Shown one piece after another: positions 54,241 through 64,000 of a stretch of DNA of 64,000 nt. The notes under the pieces are model-generated. The model ran no database searches, was not told the origin of the DNA, and worked only from the letters and a program-made list of their open reading frames with translations. The position numbers and the translations under genes were made by a program. Every line of letters starts with the position of its first letter. Positions within the stretch are counted from its first letter, which is position 1. The stretch is from positions 62,001 through 126,000 of the forward strand of contig OW285191.1 in assembly GCA_935421135.1 (NCBI GenBank), in the 5' to 3' direction. Source of the stretch: Bugulina stolonifera. Its lineage: Eukaryota > Bryozoa > Gymnolaemata > Cheilostomatida > Bugulidae.

Positions 54241-56604
54241 ATGAGCTCAAGCAAGCTAAAACAGGTAGGACAGGTTATTTATAACATACACTTTGAATGT
54301 ACAAACAACCCTAAGATCTCCACAGATACCCGAATATATTCTCACAGTTTACATGTATATGACAATAGAAATAACAGTAAACAATCAATGTACCACTACA
54401 ATGTCTTTGAACAGTCATATTCATGGGTTGGTTTTCTTTTATTAACATAATATAGAACAATTCATGCATCTATTACCTCCCTAAGCCGTAGGAATGGCAA
54501 CTGCCGCAATTCACTCCTATCCTCTCACTAGAAGGACACAGATGTTTCCAGCCATACTCAGCTTGCTCTCTGGTGATTAACTTTTACTAGCCGCTGTGTA
54601 TATCCTCTGGTGGGCAGAAATGATTCAGTCTATAGATGAGCTCAAGCAAGCTAAAACAAGTAGGACAAGTTATTTATAACATACACTGTACATGTCCTAA
54701 CAATCCCAAGATCTGCACAGATACCCGAGTATAATCTCACATATTATATAGCAATAGATAGAGATGGCAGTAAATAATCACTGTAGCACCACAATATCTT
54801 TGATCAGTCATTTTAAACTGGTTGGTTATTATTCACTAACATAATATAGAGCAGTTCACGCATCTATTACCTCCGTACGCCGTGGCATTGACAACCACCT
54901 CAATTCACTTCAATCCTCTCACTAGACGGACACAGTTGTTTCCAGTCATACTCAGCTCGCTCTCTGGTGACTGACGTTTTCTAGCATCTGTGTTTATTCT
55001 CTGGTGGGCAGAAATGGTTCAGTCTATAGATGAGCTCAAGCAAGCTAAAACAAGTAGGACAAGTTATTTATAACATACACTGTACATGTCTTAACAATCC
55101 TAATATCTGCACAGATACCCGAGTATAATCTCACATATTATATGGCAATAAATAGAGATGGCAGTAAATAATCACTGTAGCACCACAACATCTTTGAGCA
55201 GTCATTTTAAACTGGTTGGTTTTCTTTCACTAACCTAATATAGAGCAGTTCGTGCATCTATTACCTCCCTACGCCGTCAGAATGACAACCACCTCCATCC
55301 ACTCCTATCCTCTCACTAGAAGGACACAGATGTTTGCAGTCATACTCATTTGCTCCCTGGCGATTAACTTTTACAAGCAGCTGTGTTTATCCTCTGGTGG
55401 GCAGAAATCATTTAGTCTATAGATGAGCTCAAGCAAGCTAAAACAGGTAGGACAGGTTATTTATAACATACACTTTGAATGTACAAACAACCCTAAGATC
55501 TCCACAGATACCCGAATATATTCTCACAGTTTACATGTATATGACAATAGAAATAACAGTAAACAATCAATGTACCACTACAATGTCTTTGAACAGTCAT
55601 ATTCATGGGTTGGTTTTCTTTTATTAACATAATATAGAACAATTCATGCATCTATTACCTCCCTAAGCCGTAGGAATGGCAACTGCCGCAATTCACTCCT
55701 ATCCTCTCACTAGAAGGACACAGATGTTTCCAGCCATACTCAGCTTGCTCTCTGGTGATTAACTTTTACTAGCCGCTGTGTATATCCTCTGGTGGGCAGA
55801 AATGATTCAGTCTATAGATGAGCTCAAGCAAGCTAAAACAAGTAGGACAAGTTATTCATAACATACACTGTACATGTCCTAACAATCCCAAGATCTGCAC
55901 AGATACCCGAGTATAATCTCACATATTATATAGCAATAGATAGAGATGGCAGTAAATAATCACTGTAGCACCACAATATCTTTGATCAGTCATTTTAAAC
56001 TGGTTGGTTATTATTCACTAACATAATATAGAGCAGTTCACGCATCTATTACCTCCGTACGCCGTGGCATTGACAACCACCTCAATTCACTTCAATCCTC
56101 TCACTAGACGGACACAGTTGTTTCCAGTCATACTCAGCTCGCTCTCTGGTGACTGACGTTTTCTAGCATCTGTGTTTATTCTCTGGTGGGCAGAAATGGT
56201 TCAGTCTATAGATGAGCTCAAGCAAGCTAAAACAAGTAGGGCAAGTTATTTATAACATACACTGTACATGTCTTAACAATCCTAATATCTGCACAGATAC
56301 CCGAGTATAATCTCACATATTATATGGCAATAAATAGAGATGGCAGTAAATAATCACTGTAGCACCACAACATCTTTGAGCAGTCATTTTAAACTGGTTG
56401 GTTTTATTTCACTAACCTAATATAGAGCAGTTCATGCATCTATTCCCCCCTACGCCGTAGCAATGACAACCACCTCAATTCACTCCTATCCTCTCACTAG
56501 AAGGACACAGTTGTTTCCAGTCATACTCAGCTCCCTCTCTGGTGACTGACTTTTACTAGCAGCTGTGTTTATTCTCTGGTGGGCAGAAATGGTTCAGCCT
56601 ATAG
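54241..56604. repeat. Two tandem O-P-Q trimers (1182 bp each)
   Basis: O-P-Q at 54241-55422 is followed at once by O-P-Q at 55423-56604. The two O units encode the same 69-residue frame. Differences are few: GTCGTAAG against GCCGTCAG, TTATTTATAAC against TTATTCATAAC, AGGACAAG against AGGGCAAG, and a different tail in the last Q, which goes over to CCCCCCTACGCCGTAGC. Confidence 0.88.
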
Positions 56605-57785
56605 ATGAGCTCAAGCAAGCTAAAACCAGTAGGACAAGTTATTTATAACATACACTTTGCATGTACGAACAACCCTAAGATCTCCACAGATACCCGAATA
56701 TATTCTCACAGTTTACATGTATATGACAATAGAAATAACAGTAAACAATCAATGTACCAGTACAATGTCTTTGAACAGTCATATTCATGGGTTGGGTTTA
56801 TTTTATTAACATAATATAGAACAATTCATGCATCTATTACCTCCCTAAGCCGTAGGCAATGGAAACTGCCGCAATTCACTCCTATCCTCTCACTAGAAGG
56901 ACACAGATGTTTCCAGTCATACTCATCTTGCTCTCTGGTGATTAACTTTTACTAGCCGCTGTGTATATCCTCTGGTGGGCAGAAATTATTCAGTCTATAG
57001 ATGAGCTCAAACAAGCTAAGACAAGTAGGACAAGTTATTTATAACATATACTGACATGTCCTAACAATTCTAAGATCTGCACAGATACCCGAGTATTCTC
57101 ACATATTATATGGCAATAAATGGAGATGGCAGTAAATAATCACCGTAGCACCACAATATCTTTGAGCAGTCATTTTAAACTGGTTGGTTATACTTCACTA
57201 ACATAATATAGAGCAGTTCATGCATCTATTACCTCCCCACGCCGTGGCATTGACAACCACCTCAATTCACTCCAATCCTCTCACTAGATGGACACAGTTG
57301 TTTCCAGTCATACTCAGCTCGCTCTCTGGTGACTGACGTTTTCTAGCAGCCTGTGTTTATTCTCTGGTGGGCAGAAATGGTTCAGTCTATAGATGAGCTC
57401 AAGCAAGCTAAAACAAGTAGGACAAGTTATTTATAACATACACTGTACATGTCTTAACAATCCTAATATCTGCACAGATACCCGAGTATAATCTCACATA
57501 TTATATGGCAATAAATAGAGATGGCAGTAAATAATCACTGTAGCACCACAACATCTTTGAGCAGTCATTTTAAACTGGTTGGTTTTCTTTCACTAACCTA
57601 ATATAGAGCAGTTCGTGCATCTATTACCTCCCTACGCCGTAAGAATGACAACCACCTCCATCCACTCCTATCCTCTCACTAGAAGGACACAGATGTTTGC
57701 AGTCATACTCATTTGCTCCCTGGCGATTAACTTTTACAAGCAGCTGTGTTTATCCTCTGGTGGGCAGAAATCATTTAGTCTATAG

Positions 57786-57996
57786 ATGAGCTCAAGCAAG
57801 CTAAAACAGGTAGGACAGGTTATTTATAACATACACTTTGAATGTACAAACAACCCTAAGATCTCCACAGATACCCGAATATATTCTCACAGTTTACATG
57901 TATATGACAATAGAAATAACAGTAAACATATCAATGTACCACTACAATGTCTTTGAACAGTCATATTCATGGGTTGGTTTTCTTTTATTAACATAA
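57786..57996 (+). pseudogene. Broken copy of the 69-codon frame (1-bp insertion)
   Basis: An O-type unit in which AAACAATCAATG reads AAACATATCAATG, one base longer, at about 57926. The frame shifts at about codon 47. The unit length is 396 instead of 395. Only this copy has the insertion. Confidence 0.8.
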
Positions 57997-60150
57997 TATA
58001 GAACAATTCATGCATCTATTACCTCCCTAAGCCGTAGGAATGGCAACTGCCGCAATTCACTCCTATCCTCTCACTAGAAGGACACAGATGTTTCCAGCCA
58101 TACTCAGCTTGCTCTCTGGTGATTAACTTTTACTAGCCGCTGTGTTTATTCTCTGGTGGGCAGAAATGGTTCAGTCTATAGATGAGCTCAAGCAAGCTAA
58201 AACAAGTAGGACAAGTTATTTATAACATACACTTTGCATGTACGAACAACCCTAAGATCTCCACAGATACCCGAATATATTCTCACAGTTTACATGTATA
58301 TGACAATAGAAATAACAGTAAACAATCAATGTACCAGTACAATGTCTTTGAACAGTCATATTCATGGGTTGGTTTTATTTTATTAACATAATATAGAACA
58401 ATTCATGCATCTATTACCTCCCTAAGCCGTAGGCAATGGAAACTGCCGCAATTCACTCCTATCCTCTCACTAGAAGGACACAGATGTTTCCAGTCATACT
58501 CATCTTGCTCTCTGGTGATTAACTTTTACTAGCCGCTGTGTATATCCTCTGGTGGGCAGAAATTATTCAGTCTATAGATGAGCTAAAACAAGCTAAAACA
58601 AGTAGGACAAGTTATTTATAACATACACTGACATGTCCTAACAATCCTAAGATCTGCACAGATACCCGAGTATAATCTCACATATTATATGGCAATAAAT
58701 GGAGATGGCAGTAAATAATCACCGTAGCACCACAATACCTTTGAGCAGTCATTTTAAACTGGTTGGTTATACTTCACTAACATAATATAGAGCAGTTCAT
58801 GCATCTATTACCTCCCCACGCCGTGGCATTGACAACCACCTCAATTCACTCCAATCCTCTCACTAGACGGACACAGTTGTTTCCAGTCATACTCAGCTCG
58901 CTCTCTGGTGACTGACGTTTTCTAGCAGCCTGTGTTTATTCTCTGGTGGGCAGAAATGGTTCAGTCTATAGATGAGCTCAAGCAAGCTAAAACAAGTAGG
59001 ACAAGTTATTTATAACATACACTGTACATGTCTTAACAATCCTAATATCTGCACAGATACCCGAGTATAATCTCACATATTACATGGCAATAAATAGAGA
59101 GGGCAGTAAATAATCACTGCAGCACCACAACATCTTTAAGCAGTCATTTTAAACTGGTTGGTTTTATTTCACTAACCTAATATAGAGCAGTTCATGCATC
59201 TATTACCCCCCTACGCCGTAGCAATGACAACCACCTCAATTCACTCCTATCCTCTCACTAGAAGGACACAATTGTTTCCAGTCATACTCAGCTCGCTCTC
59301 TGGTGACTGACTTTTACTAGCAGCTGTGTTTATTCTCTGGTGGGCAGAAATGGTTCAGTCTATAGCTGAGCTCAAACAAGCTAAAACAGGTAGGACAGGC
59401 TATTTATAATTTACACTGTACTTGTACCAACCATCATAAGGTCTGCACAGATAACCGAATATAACCTCACATTTTGTATGACAATAGAGATGGCAGTAAA
59501 TAATCACTGAGTAGCACTACAATATCTTTGAGCAGTCATTGTAAACTGGTTAGTTTTATTTCACTAACATAATATAGAGCAGTTCATGCATCTATTACCT
59601 CCATACACCGTAGCAATGACAACCACCTCAATTCACTCCTATCCTCTCACTAGAAGGACACATTTTGTTCCAGTCATACTCAGCTCGCTCTCTGGTGACT
59701 GACTTTTACTAGCAGCTGTGTTTATTCTCTGGTGGGCAGAAATAGTTCAGTCTATAGATGAGCTCAAGCAAGCTAAAACAAGTAGGACAAGTTATTTATC
59801 ACATACACTGTACATGTCCTAACAACCCTAAGATCTGCACAGATACCCGAGTATAATCTCACATATTATATGGCAATAAATAGAGATGGCAGTAAATAAT
59901 CACTGTAGCACCACAACATCTTTGAGCTCTCATTTTAAACTGGTTGGTTTTATTTCACTAACATAATATAGAGCAGTTCATGCATCTATTACCTCCCTAC
60001 GCCGTAAGAATGACAACCACCTCCATCCACTCCTATCCTCTCACTAGAAGGACACAGATGTTTGCAGTCATACTCATTTGCTCCCTGGCGATTAACTTTT
60101 ACAAGCAGCTGTGTTTATCCTCTGGTGGGCAGAAATCATTTAGTCTATAG

Positions 60151-63100
60151 ATGAGCTCAAGCAAGCTAAAACAGGTAGGACAGGTTATTTATAACATACA
60201 CTTTGAATGTACAAACAACCCTAAGATCTCCACAGATACCCGAATATATTCTCACAGTTTACATGTATATGACAATAGAAATAACAGTAAACAATCAATG
60301 TACCACTACAATGTCTTTGAACAGTCATATTCATGGGTTGGTTTTCTTTTATTAACATAATATAGAACAATTCATGCATCTATTACCTCCCTAAGCCGTA
60401 GGAATGGCAACTGCCGCAATTCACTCCTATCCTCTCACTAGAAGGACACAGATGTTTCCAGCCATACTCAGCTTGCTCTCTGGTGATTAACTTTTACTAG
60501 CCGCTGTGTATATCCTCTGGTGGGCAGAAATGATTCAGTCTATAGATGAGCTCAAGCAAGCTAAAACAAGTAGGACAAGTTATTTATAACATACACTGTA
60601 CATGTCCTAACAATCCCAAGATCTGCACAGATACCCGAGTATAATCTCACATATTATATAGCAATAGATAGAGATGGCAGTAAATAATCACAGTAGCACC
60701 ACAATATCTTTGATCAGTCATTTTAAACTGGTTGGTTATTATTCACTAACATAATATAGAGCAGTTCACGCATCTATTACCTCCCTACGCCGTGGCATTG
60801 ACAACCACCTCAATTCACTCCAATCCTCTCACTAGACGGACACAGTTGTTTCCAGTCATACTCAGCTCGCTCTCTGATGACTGACGTTTTCTAGCATCTG
60901 TGTTTATTCTCTGGTGGGCAGAAATGGTTCAGTCTATAGATGAGCTCAAGCAAGCTAAAACAAGTAGGACAAGTTATTTATAACATACACTGTACATGTC
61001 TTAACAATCCTAATATCTGCACAGATACCCGAGTATAATCTCACATATTATATGGCAATAAATAGAGATGGCAGTAAATAATCACTGTAGCACCACAACA
61101 TCTTTGAGCAGTCATTTTAAACTGGTTGGTTTTATTTCACTAACATAATATAGAGCAGTTCATGCATCTATTACCTCCCTACGCCGTAAGAATGACAACC
61201 ACCTCCATCCACTCCTATCCTCTCACTAGAAGGACACAGATGTTTGCAGTCATACTCATTTGCTCCCTGGCGATTAACTTTTACAAGCAGCTGTGTTTAT
61301 CCTCTGGTGGGCAGAAATCATTTAGTCTATAGATGAACTCAAGCAAGCTAAAACAGGTAGGACAGGTTATTTATAACATACACTTTGAATGTACAAACAA
61401 CCCTAAGATCTCCACAGATACCCGAATATATTCTCACAGTTTACATGTATATGACAATAGAAATAACAGTAAACAATCAATGTACCACTACAATGTCTTT
61501 GAACAGTCATATTCATGGGTTGGTTTTCTTTTATTAACATAATATAGAACAATTCATGCATCTATTACCTCCCTAAGCCGTAGGAATGGCAACTGCCGCA
61601 ATTCACTCCTATCCTCTCACTAGAAGGACACAGATGTTTCCAGCCATACTCAGCTTGCTCTCTGGTGATTAACTTTTACTAGCCGCTGTGTATATCCTCT
61701 GGTGGGCAGAAATGATTCAGTCTATAGATGAGCTCAAGCAAGCTAAAACAAGTAGGACAAGTTATTTATAACATACACTGTACATGTCCTAACAATCCCA
61801 AGATCTGCACAGATACCCGAGTATAATCTCACATATTATATAGCAATAGATAGAGATGGCAGTAAATAATCACAGTAGCACCACAATATCTTTGATCAGT
61901 CATTTTAAACTGGTTGGTTATTATTCACTAACATAATATAGAGCAGTTCGCGCATCTATTACCTCCCTACGCCGTGGCATTGACAACCACCTCAATTCAC
62001 TCCAATCCTCTCACTAGACGGACACAGTTGTTTCCAGTCATACTCAGCTCGCTCTCTGATGACTGACGTTTTCTAGCATCTGTGTTTATTCTCTGGTGGG
62101 CAGAAATGGTTCAGTCTATAGATGAGCTCAAGCAAGCTAAAACAAGTAGGACAAGTTATTTATAACATACACTGTACATGTCTTAACAATCCTAATATCT
62201 GCACAGATACCCGAGTATAATCTCACATATTATATGGCAATAAATAGAGATGGCAGTAAATAATCACTGTAGCACCACAACATCTTTGAGCAGTCATTTT
62301 AAACTGGTTGGTTTTATTTCACTAACCTAATATAGAGCAGTTCATGCACCTATTACCCCCTACGCCGCAGCAATGACAACCACCTCAATTCACTCCTATC
62401 CTCTCACTAGAAGGACACAATTGTTTCCAGTCATACTCAGCTCGCTCTCTGGTGACTGACTTTTACTAGCAGCTGTGTTTATTCTCTGGTGGGCAGAAAT
62501 GGTTCAGTCTATAGATGAGCTCAAGCAAGCTAAAACAAGTAGGACAAGTTATTTTTAACATACACTTTGCATGTACGAACAACCCTAAGATCTCCACAGA
62601 TACCCGAATATATTCTCACAGTTTACATGTATATGACAATAGAAATAACAGTAAACAATCAATGTACCACTACAATGTCTTTGAACAGTCATATTCATGG
62701 GTTGGTTTTCTTTTATTAACATAATATAGAACAATTCATGCATCTATTACCTCCCTAAGCCGTAGGAATGGCAACTGCCGCAATTCACTCCTATCCTCTC
62801 ACTAGAAGGACACAGATGTTTCCAGCCATACTCAGCTTGCTCTCTGGTGATTAACTTTTACTAGCCGCTGTGTATATCCTCTGGTGGGCAGAAATGATTC
62901 AGTCTATAGATGAGCTCAAGCAAGCTAAAACAAGTAGGACAAGTTATTTATAACATACACTGTACATGTCCTAACAATCCCAAGATCTGCACAGATACCC
63001 GAGTATAATCTCACATATTATATAGCAATAGATAGAGATGGCAGTAAATAATCACAGTAGCACCACAATATCTTTGATCAGTCATTTTAAACTGGTTGGT

Positions 63101-63303
63101 TGTTATTCACTAACATAATATAGAGCAGTTCACGCATCTATTACCTCCCTACGCCGTGGCATTGACAACCACCTCAATTCACTTCAATCCTCTCACTAGA
63201 CGGACACAGTTGTTTCCAGTCATACTCAGCTCGCTCTCTGGTGACTGACGTTTTCTAGCATCTGTGTTTATTCTCTGGTGGGCAGAAATGGTTCAGTCTA
63301 TAG
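60151..63303. repeat. Second O-P-Q trimer run (period 1182 bp)
   Basis: Trimers start at 60151, 61333 and 62515, each exactly 1182 bp apart. The third is changed: its Q predecessor (62122) has an H-like tail with CACAATTGTTTCC, and the O head at 62515 has TTATTTTTAAC like F2; its third place is an R unit (63304). P copies here have CACAGTAGCACC and TCTGATGACTGACG, and the one at 61728 has TTCGCGCATC. Confidence 0.87.
61333..61542 (+). other. O-type copy of the 69-codon frame with lost GAGCTC
   Basis: ATGAACTC replaces ATGAGCTC, giving Asn for Ser at codon 2. GAGCTC is otherwise near universal in the array; the other losses I noticed are at 46366 (GAGCTT) and 58578 (GAGCTA). Confidence 0.7.
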
Positions 63304-64000
63304 ATGAGCTCAAGCAAGCTAAAACAAGTAGGACAAGTTATTTATAACATACACTTTGCATGTACGAACAACCCTAAGATCTCCACAGATACCCGAATAT
63401 ATTCTCACAGTTTACATGTATATGACAATAGAAATAACAGTAAACAATCAATGTACCAGTACAATGTCTTTGAACAGTCATATGCATGGGTTGGTTTTAT
63501 TTTATTAACATAATACAGAACAATTCATGCATCTATTACCTCCCTAAGCCGTAGGCAATGGAAACTGCCGCAATTCACTCCTATCCTCTCACTAGAAGGA
63601 CACAGATGTTTCCAGTCATACTCATCTTGCTCTCTGGTGATTAACTTTTACTAGCCGCTGTGTATATCCTCTGGTGGGCAGAAATTATTCAGTCTATAGA
63701 TGAGCTCAAACAAGGTAAAACAAGTAGGACAAGTTATTTATAACATACACTGTACATGTCCTAACAATCCTAAGATCTGCACAGATACCCGAGTATAATC
63801 TCACATATTATATGGCAATAAATGGAGATGGCAGTAAATAATCACCGTAGCACCACAATATCTTTGAGCAGTCATTTTAAACTGGTTGGTTATACTTCAC
63901 TAACATAATATAGAGCAGTTCACGCATCTATTACCTCCCTACGCCGTGGCATTGACAACCACCTCAATTCACTCCAATCCTCTCACTAGACGGACACAGT

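Larger units (their letters stand above)
53456..59365. repeat. HOR block 15, 15 units, change to a 3-unit (O P Q) repeat
   Basis: Starts are 53456, 53848, 54241, 54636, 55030, 55423, 55818, 56212, 56605, 57001, 57393, 57786, 58182, 58578 and 58972. After one A unit the J-C-K-G-L-M set disappears. O (family I, ...VGFLLLT frame), P (CAATCCCAAG, CAATAGATAG, TTTGATCAGTC, GGTTATTATTCAC) and Q (GTCTTAACAATCC, TTCTTTCACTAACC, TCATTTGCTCCC) alternate. The next units (R at 56605 and 58182, T at 57001 and 58578) form a 4-unit repeat with an offset of 1577 bp. Small indels are more frequent here than in region 3. Confidence 0.83.
1..64000. repeat. Tandem satellite array, ~394-bp unit, spans the whole window
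   Basis: The whole window is a head-to-tail array with a unit of about 394 bp. Measured from ATGAGCTC to the next such site, spacings are 392, 393, 394, 395, 396, 399 or 400 bp and nothing else. Each unit has the same order of landmarks: GAGCTC head, ACAAGTAGGACAAG, a BglII-like AGATCT region, CTTTGAGCAGTCAT, CATGCATCTATTAC, CACTAGAAGGACACAG, CTCTGGTGGGCAGAAAT. All units point the same way. No transposon, RNA gene, simple repeat or unique DNA interrupts the array, so every stretch without a gene is satellite. The unit is not a tRNA-, 5S- or Alu-like element that I can recognise. Eukaryotic heterochromatin is inferred from array size and HOR structure. Confidence 0.97.
59366..64000. repeat. 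HOR block 16, 11 complete units and a partial one
   Basis: Starts are 59366, 59758, 60151, 60546, 60940, 61333, 61728, 62122, 62515, 62910, 63304 and 63700 (the last cut by the window edge after 301 bases). The A head at 59366 is unusual in two ways: it follows an L/M-like tail (CTAGCAGCTGTGTTTATTC) rather than type I, and its own tail is M-like with GTTAGTTTTATTT and CACATTTTGTTCC. O P Q repeats follow. Confidence 0.83.

Noticed and set aside
1424..63513. 55 tandem protein-coding genes
   Set aside because: The frames sit at fixed places in a satellite, lack a good start context and any recognisable domain, are closed in the sister families, and broken versions were amplified too. I kept them as frames of doubtful coding value.
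245..64000. CENP-B box
   Set aside because: The CCCGAATATATTC region and the GGTCGGGAG of type I tails were compared with the essential CENP-B box bases on both strands; the core TTCG...A..CGGG pattern is not met.
1..64000. CRISPR array
   Set aside because: The repeat unit is about 394 bp with no short repeat/unique spacer alternation; all parts of the unit are repeated.
1..64000. tRNA- or 5S-derived SINE cluster (B-box-like GGTTCAGTC before the unit anchor)
   Set aside because: Only GGTTC agrees with a B box, there is no A box at a suitable distance, no poly(A) tail and no target-site duplication, and the copies are contiguous.
1..64000. Unit itself being a dimer of a ~197-bp repeat
   Set aside because: The two halves share only short words (for example CAGTCAT, and CTCTGGTG twice 37 bp apart near the tail). 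No alignable half-unit similarity was seen by eye.
1..64000. Ribosomal DNA or histone-type tandem gene array
   Set aside because: Unit length is far too short and no rRNA, 5S or histone sequence is recognisable.

Overview
The window is one uninterrupted tandem satellite array. A unit of about 394 bp (392-400 bp) is repeated head to tail, always in the same orientation, from base 1 to base 64000. I placed 161 complete units, one partial unit at each edge, and found no other DNA between them: no mobile element, RNA gene, microsatellite tract or unique sequence. This points to a eukaryotic heterochromatic block (pericentromeric, centromeric, subtelomeric, or a sex or B chromosome). I do not recognise the satellite and cannot name the species. 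Base composition is roughly 40% G+C, judged from a few lines by eye.

Units are numbered from an anchor near the conserved GAGCTC (first base of ATGAGCTC, or of CTGAGCTC in type A). Three sequence families alternate. Family I (59 units) carries a forward frame of 69 codons, 96 in one subtype, open in 55 units and broken in 4. Family II has a stop in that frame at codon 33 and carries AATAAA. Type A (16 units) starts CTGAGCTC and has its own body. I split these into subtypes A to T by shared variants; the letters are mine and are used only here.

The subtypes are ordered into higher-order repeats (HORs). Using type A as a boundary gives 16 blocks starting at 245, 6559, 10513, 14058, 17997, 23118, 26669, 31003, 34943, 39277, 42823, 44791, 46366, 49516, 53456 and 59366, holding 16, 10, 9, 10, 13, 9, 11, 10, 11, 9, 5, 4, 8, 10, 15 and 12 units (the last one cut by the window edge). 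Region 1 (1-10512) is built from the A-B-C-D-E-F and G-H-F2 sets. Region 2 (10513-26668) mixes these with a J-C-K-G-L-M set. Region 3 (26669 to about 42000) is a regular 11-unit, 4334-bp HOR (A B L' N J C K G L M I). Region 4 (about 42000-53455) is rearranged, with short blocks and hybrid units. Region 5 (53456-64000) moves to a different 3-unit, 1182-bp HOR (O P Q).

There is no convincing protein-coding gene. The repeated 69-codon frame is the only coding-like signal; its preservation is most simply explained by homogenisation. The useful content is a record of unequal exchange: several units are hybrids whose crossover can be placed within 5-30 bases, and private mutations tag copies moved by 1.2, 3.2, 4.3, 5.1, 6.3 and 16.2 kb.
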